NCBI GenBank assembly: GCA_963377175.1
Contig: CAUJNA010003496.1
Coordinates: forward strand, 235,001 to 299,000
Origin: Effrenium voratum
Taxonomy: Eukaryota > Sar > Dinophyceae > Suessiales > Symbiodiniaceae
Direction of reading: 5' to 3'
DNA: 64,000 nt
Shown: positions 18,888 to 30,800 of the stretch, piece after piece
Layout: every line of letters starts with the position of its first letter
Position numbering within the stretch: the first letter of the stretch is position 1
The notes under the pieces: generated by a model
Told to the model about the DNA's origin: nothing
What the model saw: the letters and a program-made list of their open reading frames with translations, nothing else
The model's database searches: none
Position numbers and translations under genes: made by a program

Positions 18888-21800
18888 AAAGCTTGTTTTT
18901 TGCTTGGTTTTGCAGGACCCACGGAAACCGCCGGCCATCATCACGGAGGAAAGTGCTCCGACGTCCAGCCGCAACACCGCCCCGGCCGGCGTGGAGTCTG
19001 CGAGGCCGAGGACGCCATCGAGCCCGGCCGACGCAGTGAAGGCGGCGGCGCGCAGAACCTGGGGCTACTTCAGGCGGGGAGCGGGGGAGGGGTTGGGAGG
19101 GGAAGGAGGGGCAAGCGGGGGGAAGCGCAGCATTTCTTTGCTTTTTTTTGCATTTAAGGGGGAAGGGGCGGAGAAGCTAGGTTGTTCAAAACTAATCCCC
19201 AATGATTAGCGGAGATGCGGATTATGTGGCTTACGGATGTTTACGGATTGGATTCTGCGATTTACGGACGACTGATTATGGGTTGCATGGATGTTCAAGG
19301 CTCCAGCACAAGGTTTTGAATCGCGGATTGCGGCGTAAGAAGATTACCAACCAGAACAAGGATGAAGTGGATTAGGCCCAGTGGATTTCCCATCAGGCTA
19401 CGGAAGGGGAGGGGCAAGGGCAGGACGATGCCTGGGGAAGGAGGGACGGGGTCAGGCTTGTCGTGATTTGCACCACACGTTGCATAGCTTTTCACAAACT
19501 TCCATGGGGCTTCACATGGATCATCGCATGAGATGCCAGACACCGCAGTTGTTCAAACATGTTGTGCTTGCCAACAGCTTTGCCTTAACGGGCATGCCGA
19601 TCGATGCTGAAGGACCCGATCCTGGTATCTCCTGCTCCCTCCTTTTCTCCTTTGAAACGCACGGGATGTTGCCTGTGGGAGGCCACGGCGGATTTTCCCA
19701 TTGCGATTTAACGAGGATTGGCCCACTGCCATGTGGAAAGAATGGGCGGACTCCCCCCCTTTAGCTTCTCCTACTGGCTCCTGGTTTTAAGACATCAGCA
19801 AGGCGGTAAAGGCTCTATTCATTTCAGGAAGGGTGGCCCTGACATTGAAGGAGCTTTACAGGGAATCTTTTGGTTCAAATGTTGGACAGTGCGATGGTCA
19901 GGAAGGTATTCATTAGACTTCTCATACTATCCCCCCAAAAAAGGAAAAGAAGAAGAGGCTTAAAGAAGGAATCCCGGTACAACTAAGTATTTGTCAGCTT
20001 ACTCCATGGCTTCAGGTTTTGGAAGTTATACAAAATGTGGGTTTGTCTCCAACTGGCCAAACACCCAGCATGAATGATTTGCATTTGTTTTGCCTGAAAC
20101 ACGGCCCCACAAAAGTTGCCCTCCAAAAAGGACATGAGGTTTGGTCAAGCTTATTGATGGTCTATGGTCCTTTGGGACACGAGCAAAAGTCACTGAACAA
20201 CCAACAACCAGAAGCAGGAGAGTCACTACTCGGATGCCCTGCAGGGCAACAAGTAATTTGGACCGCGGTTCATCTGTTTTTTTTGCAAATAGGTGGACGC
20301 CAAAAATGGGTCATTTCCCCTGGGTTTCCTTTTTGAGCTACCCCTTCAACAGGTGCTTGATCCATCAGCCTGGTGCCCAAAACAGAGTGCCCCCCAAATA
20401 TGTAGAACCCGTTTCCTAGAGAAACGGGGTCTACTTTACGCCTTTCCTGCAGGCCCTCCGTGCGCAGTGATGCGGCGCCGGAGGACAGCGCGGGCACGGG
20501 CAAGACCCCCACGGGCGCGACCAGAGACCTAGTTGAAATCAGCATTGACTCTAGCGAAATGGGATCTTTCGGGAAGCCGGTTTCTGTTGGCTTCCCCTAG
20601 TTTTTCATGGTTGGTTTTGATTCCCAAAACAGCGAAGCATTGGGGTTCTAACTTGAGGTATAGAGAATGGGAAAGTGTGACGCCGGTTCCGGGGTCCTGT
20701 TTTCCGCTTGTCTTCCTGTCTCCTAGTCTCTCCGGTTGCTGTAACGCTGACTCCAGGGTCGTGTCTCCCGCTTGTCTGCCAGATGCTGTGACGCTGGCTC
20801 CGGGGTCGTGTCTCCCGCGCTTGTCTCCCTGTGTCTCGCAGTCTCTGCGATGCTGTGACGCTGGCTCCGGTCGTGTCTCTTGCTTGTCTCCCTCAGTTTC
20901 TGCGGTCAGAGGCCAGATGCCGTGACGCCGGCTCCGGGGTCGTCTCCCGCTTGTCTCCCTGTGTTTCCCAGTCTCTGCGGTCAGATGCCAGATGCTGTGA
21001 CGCCGGGAGCATCTGGCATCCAGACACAGGGAGACAAGCGGGAGACACGACCCCGGAGCCAGCGTCACAGCATCTGCAAGCGGGAGACACGACGCCGGAG
21101 CCAGCGTCGCAGCATCTGGCATCCAGACACAGAGAGACAAGTCCTTCTCGCTGTCAACATGAACAACTCAGCCTCAAGCCCGAGCACCTAAAGTCGACGC
21201 CGAGGAGGACCGTGAAAGGGCCCACAGGCTGAGAACGCGAGCCTTGGCGCTGTCAACCAGGCAAGGCAGAAGCTTACGCGGGCGCTGCTGTGTTCATGAC
21301 CTGGAACCACACAGCGGCCAATTCCGAGGTGTTGACACGTCGCAGCGCTTTTCATCTGACTGAGTGCTGCGCAGGCATTGGTGCGTTGTGACAGGGCGCG
21401 GAATTGGCCGGCTTCAAGTTTGTGGTGCAGAACGAGATCATGCCAGCCCTGGCGCAGCTGCTTGCAGCGTATTCCAGAGCGGCCATCACTATTGCTTGAG
21501 CATCTGGTGAGCCGACAGTCATTGCGCAGCTGGGCCGCATCCAGATCCCTGATTTGCCGCAGCAGCCAAAGGTGGTCAAAGTCACGCGGTTAGAAGTCGT
21601 CAAGGCGGAGACCGAGTTGGGGATCAGATTTGCGCCTTGCAGCGGGCCGCTGTTGGACAGCTTGCACCTCGAATTCAAGCAGCGTGGGCTGCAGCGCAGA
21701 TTGCCAATACCCTTCGTAGTGCGAAAGGAATTGAGCCGGTTGAGGGGTGTATGGTTTCGCAACAGCGCGCGCAACACCTAGGTGCCATCGCAGGATGTTG

Positions 21801-24800
21801 TTGCCACCGGAGGTGCACCTTGAGTAGCAGCTGCAGCCACACCGAGTAAGGTTCCTACAAGGGAATAGGAGCCCGTTGCAGGGGATACGGGAGCTGCAGG
21901 CTTACCAAACAAGCTGGACAGTCGTCAAGGCCAGCCAACCAACGCAAAGGACAGCACACATCCAGCTAACTGCAAGTGTTAAAAATGTACACAAACACCG
22001 ACAAGGCACGCTCGACCAGCGCAGGTCCGTACAATAAGCAAGGCGTGCTTCGGCTGAGACCAGCCCCGGGCAGTTTTCCTTGCTTGTCATGAGTGTTGGT
22101 TTTAATTGTGAAGAAGGGGTAGCCGAACGGTGGCTAAGGCCATGAAGTCGGTGACGGGCATGAAGGCGTCCAGCAGGAAGAAGACGAAGGGCGTCCAGGC
22201 GTCGAAATGGACCATGCGGGCAAGCCCGCGCAGCGTGCCACGAAGAGCAACGGGGGCCACGAAGCAAGGGTTTGAGGTTGCACTTGCGACTTGGCATCTT
22301 GGAGCGCATGTTCGTACTTGTGGGCCAAACTCAAATGCAGTTTGAGCCAGCGAAGGTGCACGCCATGAGTGGCCGCGTGCGTTGCAGACGCTTCGTGCAG
22401 GGTTGGTTGATGACCGCTGGGGGTCCAATTCCTTTGTTTTGCTTGGTTGAGGACTGCGGGCATGACAGGGGTTTCTTCGTGCAGCAGCATTCGTGAGTTT
22501 CGGGCGGCTGCCCGAGGTTGATGATGTTGGCCGGTTCTCCCTGGATACTTCTCCCATCCAACTTGTTGGGCTCCTCCTGAACATTGTGGAGGCGCCATGC
22601 CGGACATCAGGTCCAACACCGTGATACATTCGCTGGTCTCGGTCGCGGGGAAAGTTGCCGAGGTCACTGGCTTTTAACCGACATGCAGTGCGCCATTTTG
22701 CGGGCTGTTCGCGCTGGTGCTTGCTACACGCAAGACTGGCGGCAGCCCATGTGCCCAGTGGAAAACGAGCTTTGTCCCCGGCGTGGGGAACTGGATGGAG
22801 TCTGTGGGAATGTTGCCATTTTGAGTGCTGCAGGGAGGGCATCGATCCGGAGGTGTGGGATGGCCCAGTCGTTCCCGTGGTGTCTCACGCGCCATGGTAG
22901 GTCGCAGGAGGTTCCGTTGCGCAGACAGTGGTTGCGGTTTGTGTGCAGCCTTCGTGGTTGCGTCGGTTCTTCAGCCCAGAAGGGCGCAGTCAAGGGCCTG
23001 TTCCGCACAAGGCCGAGCAGGGCCCGCACATTGGGAAAAGAGGAAAAGAGGTTGGTGGAGATTATAAATTGTGTTGCCCAGAGATGTCTGCAGAAGATTC
23101 TATTTGGGTTTTTTGGGCCGTTAGTTTTGCATGTCCACAACTCTGCCGAGGAATGACCCCGCCCTTCAAAGGCGCCAGGGGGAAGTTCTTCCGCACCTCG
23201 GATTTTCATCCGCCTTCGCTTGGCCGATGAAGGTTTTGCCATTGCACGCAATTTGTTTCTCTTGCAAGCGGTACTTGTTCCATTCTCCTCAAGGATCCTT
23301 GCGTCTAGACAACTGCTCAAAACCAATGGACATTGGGTGGTTTCTGAAGAGAGCGATTGATGAACATGGGGGAGTCAACATGTTCCTGGGATTGGCAATG
23401 AACATGGAACCCCAATCCAAATGTTTGGCTCGGGACCATTCCAAACCCTGAGTTTCTGGACCTACTTTTTGGAAGACACATTGAGTGGCAACCAGAAGTT
23501 TGGATGCTGTTTGCCAATTTACTCGGGGGTCTTCTCCAAGCTCAAAACCAGTATTTTTTTCGAGGCAGAAAAAAAAGAAGCAGGCGCAATATTTTCGTAT
23601 TTTTCACGGAATCAGGAAGTGATCAAGACCTCTGGCTTTGCTTTTTGAGTTCGAGGCACCTTCAGTCAGATGGAGCGCTCCAAGCGCCATGGGGCGGAGC
23701 TGCAGCACGGGAACATCACGCGCAACAAGTACGCACACCGCTCGGAGGCCCACAGCTTCGAGGAGCGCGGCAGCTTCGCGCTTTGCGAAACGGTTCAGAA
23801 CAAAGCGGTGGACAAATCCGAGAAGAAATCGGGGATCCAACTGAAAGTGGCATGGACATTTTTGAGAAACGGGCCCGTTGTAAAAAAAAACGAGGCGTTG
23901 GGTGGGACTTGTTTGGACCACCAATTCAAGGGTGGTTTTGAGTCCGTCACTTTAATGGACCCAAGAAATGTCTCACCCCGCCTGTTGGTTTAGTTCATTA
24001 GCTTTTAGGAAGGTGGGAGAAGCAAGCGGGTCAGGAGGGCTCAAACACTCTGCGAGATCTGACAGGCAGACCACAAGCTGGTTTGTTTGATGTTCGACTC
24101 TTGTGGGATTCCAGTTTTGGAGGCTACCTTTGTAGCCAGATCCCTGGTGAACCACTGGCGATTCGGAGTTGTAGTAGCTTACGCAGTACCCCAACAGGTT
24201 TCATCTACCCCAAACCAGTCCAAATGATTAACAATCTTTATTAGGTGGCAGTGGTGTACCACTCGCCCCGTTGGAAGCATGTTTGATGGCAATAGAAACC
24301 CTTTTCGCTTTTGTGTCTCACAGTCCTGGGATCAACTTTGGCTCCTTTTTGGTGGTTTTCTTTACACAGCTTGTTTCCACTCGATCTTCACCATTTGTAG
24401 GGCCTATCTTCTGTCTTCACCAAGTTCTCTGGACTCCCTAGGAGTCCTGGCTCCAATGGCTGGTTTCCCGGCTTCGACCTCTTCTTCGCGATTCTGGTGA
24501 TCTCCAACTCTGTGCTCATCGGCGTGGAGGTCCAGCTCAGCCTCTCAGGTGACGGGTTGTGGCGGCGAGTAGACATCCGCACGCATCAAATGTGTGCCGC
24601 AAGTTGAACGCTTTTTGGGAAAGCGAAGGCTAGGAAATGGCCACGAGGTTCCTGGACCTGTGTTTCTGACCCTTTGGACAAGATCTGGGCCCAAAGGGGG
24701 AATGCGACAATGACAACTATGCTCAGTTTGGGCAACTGATCAACATTGCGAACGCCCCTTCCAAATGTGTTAGTGTTGTGAAGGGAGCCACAGTCCAATG

Positions 24801-27800
24801 GGGCGCTGACCCTTTCAATGCCCCTGTGAGACAACAAGCATTATGTCTTGCCCTTTTAATGCCCTCAAAATTTGAGAAACCCGGCTCAGACAGAGAGCAT
24901 CGTGCTAGGCCCAAGGCACCGAAGACGGAGGGTGTTATTTTTCCCACGTGGTCAAAATCAACGAGAGGCATAGAACCTGCTCGCACACCGGGCGGCATCA
25001 TGTGGGAATTTCCGGCCACAGGCATTGAAGGTCATGCCGCAATATTATTAGCTTCCCAGTCGGAACTCTTGGTATTGGCTGGCTATGTAGCAATGCGGGG
25101 GTCCACGAGTCTACAAATGCTCACCACACAATGACTTTGATCGAGTAAAGCGCTGGTTGCGGTACACACAAGCATAAGACCTCTTGACCCCACCTTTATG
25201 TTATCGCTCTCAGAATGCAACGAATGCTTGCCTTTGCCATTTGTACCCTCCTTAGGAAATAGCGAGACCGCCTCAAGACAGGCTGTAACATTGTTAGGCG
25301 GGCCTCTTCTCTTTAGAAGGGTATCACAAAGATAAGCCTGTTAGACAATCAAGCACCGGATATGACAAAGCTTGTGTGTTTGGAGGTCAGCTGAACAACG
25401 CATTGAGCTCAGATTAGTTCCAGAATTCTGGGGCTGAATGTGAAGAAAACTTGTTTGCCCGCACCACGCTTCGATTTGCTTCGGGGGGCTCAACAGAACC
25501 GGTCTCCACCTCGAATAACTTTGTATGGACGATATCCTTCACTGCGAAAACATATAGCCTCAGCGCGTTTCCTCTGGAGTGACGTTTAGAGACCCCTGTT
25601 TCACCCGTCACATGCCGAGCCCGCCAGGCCCAAGCTCCTTGGGCATGCGCGTCGCGCAGTACGTGTACACGGCCTTCTTCATTGTGGAGCTGCTCCTCCG
25701 CGTTTTGGCCCACGGCTGCGGTTCCTTCTTCTGCGGCGAGGAGCCTCGGCCGTTTGAGAGAGGCCGTTGCTTTTGGCTTTCAATCGGAGGGCAACCCTCT
25801 TCATTGGGGGCTTAAATGCAAGCCCAAAGGAAGCCGGGGTCCCCCTTTTTTTTGAGACACTCTCATTTGAGTGGTTGCCCATTCTAAGACCAACATGCCG
25901 CAGAGTTGGCAGTGAAAAAGGACGGCGTGGAATGCTGGCGTGTGTCGAAACTTCACATTGCTTTTGGTGAGGAAGCTTTGTCAGTTGCTTCCCCATTCTC
26001 GTTTGGGGATTTGAACCAGGAAACCACCCCCGCAACCACCAAGCCATCAACCAGGAAGCTGCATTTTCGGCCAGGACTGGTCCTGGGCCTGGTTCGATTT
26101 CTTCATCGTGATGTCCTCCGCGTATGAGGTGATTACGGACCTTGTGCCTCAGCAGGAAAACTGCACAGGTGGGTTGTGTGTGTGTGAAACCTCCTTGTGC
26201 ACGGATGCATGGCGTCACTGCCAACATTTGTTTACTTTATTTTGCAGGGGGGCAACCCCGTGAGCATAGCTGGTTGCCCAACGAAGAGGGCCATGCCACG
26301 GCTGATACGGAGTCTGATCAACTTCGCGTACCTGTCTCACCGACTTTCCAATGTTTCAGCTTAGTGCCTTGCATCTCAAAGTGTGTCCCGCTCGGCACGT
26401 CCGACAAGGCGCCGGGTTAGACGGGTTACCTTGCCCGGCTCCTGTCAGGGGAGAGCGTTCTCGTACAGGGCGCCGTTTGGGCGCTGGATCTTTGACGTTT
26501 CACCAAATCACGTCTTAGCTGAATCACCGTTAAGTGCTGCCGGTTGCTTCAGGGGCAGATTTAGCATTCACCCCTTGTCGGGTCCCCGTGCGTGCCTTCT
26601 TCCCACGCGGCATCAAAACCAGCCAAGTGATGCGCATGATCTCTTCAAATCCTACATCCGCTGCCACGACTATTGGCCAAAGTATACCTCTTTCACACCA
26701 GGACGCCACACCCAACATGTGGAGTCAGTGATCGCGTCGTACACCTTTCCTGGCGCTGCAGTCACCAACCGGAGTTCTACCCAGATAGCGGCACAGCCAC
26801 GACAACTTCTTCGCTCTTGCCATCACTCTCGGTCCCACGCAACCTTACAGGATGCCAACACCGAGTCAGCCTCTCTCTCCGCACCGAGCAAATTCCGATC
26901 ATGAACGTCTTGCACCACGGGTGGAACAGCTTCTACCGACTCCTCCCTAGGGGGCATTACCCCAGACGAGAGCCATTTCGACGCAGTAATCATATGCGGG
27001 GTTTGGTTTGGTCTACGCCCCTTGACCGGCATCACCATCCCTTCAACTTCCGTCTGGTTCCTTTTCCGGTCTCGCTTGAAACACATATTGAACCGTCGCA
27101 CCAGTCTCACTATCCACACACCTTGCAGCCTTGACAGATCAGTTTACCAAGTCTAGAATCTAGAACGACCTTGACATGAAAACCTTGACATGGCACTCAG
27201 GATGCCATCGTCTAAGGACCGACCAGGCCCAACCCGTACACACAGCGACCTCATACACACGGCGACCTGGTCCTGCACCTTCTTAGTTGTTCATCGAACC
27301 TTCGATCTCGCTCTCGGTGTCCTCATCGCGAACCCGTGGTCCTTCGCCAACGTCTACGTGATACAATACAGTCGCGCCTCTTCGATGGCCACGTAGAGCG
27401 GCAACGGGAAGAACGCCTTCTACCTCGCGAGAAGTACCTCCTGGCTTACGCTGCTGCGCTTCACCGATGGACAACTTTTCAGTCGCTACCTCGTGTCCAT
27501 GACCATGGCTGCAACAACGCGCCCTTACCAGTGGAAAAACCATCAGACACACGGTCGAGCCATTAGGCATCCGAATTTGCGGTCTCACTTCTTCCGTTTC
27601 GCGTGTCGCCACTTCGTCTCACCGCCACCTGGGTAGGGTCCTTGAACTTCGTCCCTTGACCCTTTCCCTTTTGCCTGGTTTCGCATGTGACATGTCTGTC
27701 TCACCCAGTCGCACTGAGTGTCACACTTCTGCTTGCATGAAATGTTTTGTCAAGCAAGAGCATGGTCGACCTTCAGCCCGGCGTGAGACAACAAAGGCTG

Positions 27801-30800
27801 AGCAGTGCATTTTTCAGCCCATCCTTCGGCTTCTTTGGCTTTGGCGTTGGCGTGCAGGGGCACCTGAACCAGGACAACGCCCACGATCTACCGAAAAAAA
27901 ACGCTTTTGCAGCGTCTGTGTGAATCGTCCGTGCGCACGGAGGCATGGCGTCACTGCCAACATTTATTTATTTTACGGCAACCCCGTGAGCATAGCTGGT
28001 TGCCCAACGAAGACGGCTATGCCACGGCTGATACGGAGTCTGATCAACTCCGCGTACCTGTCTCACCGACTTTCCAATGTTTCAGTTTTCATAGTGTGTG
28101 TGTGTCTTTGGTTCCTCTTTGGGTTCCCCGCAAACCTCGCAGAAACCATTTATAGGTTTTCTTTGGTAGGGAACTTTTGAAGTTTTCCGTAAAGGGCCCC
28201 TCCCCTACTAATGAGCACTGGTAAGATAAATCCTGGGGTCCTGTTGGAACCACATCAACCATCCCTGGGCTTAAGTTCTTTAGGGTAACCGGCAAACGGA
28301 AGCAACCGCACGAGACCTTACTTGAAATCCGAGCCCCTGGAGGTTGGCCAGCGCAGTCAGCCTTGGCAATGCCAGTCTTTACTGTTGTCACTTGTGCCTG
28401 TTTGACTCCTGGGTTCATTTTGTCAACATTGGACGGACGCTCGTAGTCTAGTTGTCGGAGTGCTTCAAAATGTTGGCTGGCCTTGGTCTGGGCGGCTCAT
28501 CATGTTGTTGGGAGGGCTTTTTTCAAAGGATTAACAAACTTATGGCTTCGAGGAGGGCTTCTGTTCCTCGATCTGTTTCAAAGCCTGTGACATTGTTGAA
28601 ACGTGAGCCAGTTTCGGTCCATTGTGGATCCTTGCTTCGCTCCCCTCTTCAACCACGCTTGCTCCCGTTTCAAAGACCACCGACGCACAACGTGACCCAA
28701 ACACAGGTGTGCCGCTTTTAAACATGGAGTTTGGACTGCGGTGACCCCTGGAATTGCATTTGTGGTTTTATTTTGTTGTTGGCCGGGCTGTCTAGCAAAA
28801 TGGAATTGGCACCCCTTCCGGGTTTGCTTTGGATCCCCTTGCAAAGTGTTCTTGGAAAGGTATCGTGTTGGGTTCAAAGCAGCCCTGCTACGTCCTGAAA
28901 AGTGGCGTCGGATTCCCAAAAAGATGGTGTCCTTGCATAGAACACCAAATAAACAACTGCATGAGAAACCACAGATAAAAAGCGAAACTGAGATATACTT
29001 GTTTGGGGGGTGACATTGGGGGATTTCGAGACACACCCGTAGCATTTTCCGAGGTGGGCGCTATGGAAGATGAGAGTGGCATCTCGGGGGCGACCGCCCT
29101 GCGGGCGCTGCGGGTGGTGAGGGTGGCCAGAGTTGTCAAGACGCTGCGTGTGGTGAGGAGAGTGCGGCAAGAAATGGTCAAACAACCAGGCCAAAACCCT
29201 GGCCCGCCTTGAAGCCGTTTGGATAGCTTAAGGTTGGCTGAATATGGGCCAGAATCAGACAGTGTGTGTTGTAGGTTTTCTAGTTGGGGGGCAAAAGCTG
29301 AGGTAAAAGTTAAGGGGTCAGCAAATGAGGCTGGTCGAACAACACTGTGTGTGTGTGTGTCTTCGTTTGAGGGTACCATGCTGACCCCATGTTGAAGGCA
29401 AACCAAAAGGCAGACTGATGATTGTTGTGATTCTCCTATGTTGACACAACAACCCACTGGTTTCAACGTGGTTTCAACGTGTTGGCCTTGCCAGGATCTT
29501 CCGCTTCGTCTTCGCCCTGCGAACACTGGTGACGTCTATTTTGAGCACGCTGAAGTCGCTCTTTTGGGCTTTGGTGCTTTTGGGTCTCATCATGTACCTC
29601 GGCCTTGTGGTCAAGCTGGGGGTCTCCGAGCGCGATTCCCATTATCCGGGCTAGCCAACTAAACTACTGTGCCCCAAAAGTTCACCCAACAACTGTTTCG
29701 CTGGTTCTCCAGACTGAACCACACCTAGCGGTTTCTTTCACGACAATCCCCATGAGGTTCTTTCCCAAAGCCCCTGATGATGCCCAATTGAGATACGGCA
29801 AGTGTTTGCTTAATGTGTGCGTGTTTGTGTCGCTCAGTGGAAAGTTGTGACTGCTCTCTGGTAGTTTCAAAGGATCTTCTTGCATCAAGACGGTGCTGTA
29901 ATGGAGTTGAAAGGGGGGGGTGTTCCTGCCCATGGCTGCACTTCAACAGCAAACTCTTGTGCAGGTACATATTTGCAGTTCTGTTTACTCAAGCAGTCAA
30001 CGATCACCTCGTCGACCCGGACAGCCCGTCCATGGAGGCCAAGGCGTCGGCACTTGAGCGAAGAAACCAGAAGGGAGTTGATCATAAAGTGTCCTGGCAA
30101 GGACTTAAGTGCTAGAGGACAACAACATTGCGCACTTCTGGTGTTTGCAAAAGATCCACAGCGCCGTCTGCGTCCTGTTTTTCGGAAGACTCAGCGTTGG
30201 CTTGTTGGAGGCATGCTTGTACGTACATTGCAACAAGAAGGGAAGTCCAAAATCCCTTCCCGTCAGCCTGGCTCTCTCGGAGCAAGTCTTTGTGAACATC
30301 TGATCAAAAACAGCCCGTGGAGCTTGCTGTGACAAGCGCGGGGAAGGCTAACAATGCCGCTTTCATTCAACGCTGCTCCAAGGCTTGTTGATGCCCTAGC
30401 TGCCAGGATGATCATCCTGGCAGCTGCAGTCAGCTGCTGTGGCGGAAACCGGACGCAAAGACGGACGTGCTCTCCGCGCCGGGCGGCCACGCTCGCCTCG
30501 TCACGTGTGATGGAGATGTGTGAGTGTTTTTAAAGGCCTCTCGACGACTTGCGTGAAGCTTGCGCGATGAGCGCCCCCTTCACACAAGCTCTAGTTTGAT
30601 TACCAACATTGTCAATAATCCAAGTTTCTTCCACGGCTGCTGACCTTGTGCGTTTTCCCACAGCATCTCAGCTGTCAACACTGCCTCTTCGACTCCTGCC
30701 AAATCCTGCCGTCTCCTGACCTCCCACCCTCGAGTGATAACAACTGCAGCTCCTATATCCTAGGCCGTCGCCTAGGCTCTTGTTTGGAGACGCTTGCAGA

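Noticed and set aside
17511..19157. 548-codon Cys-Leu-Ala-Pro repeat frame and similar 400-codon frames on both strands
   Set aside because: They are the translation of an 8-bp microsatellite that is open in nearly every frame; the composition is an artefact and the frame runs out of the array into unrelated sequence.
22102..23326. Overlapping minus-strand frames of 170-250 codons
   Set aside because: They overlap each other in different frames, have no recognised domain and start at arbitrary positions; kept only as possible element debris.
26383..26904. 173-codon + frame between the LTR-like repeats
   Set aside because: Arg/Ser/His-rich with no gag, protease, reverse transcriptase or integrase motif; other frames are equally open in this C-rich DNA.
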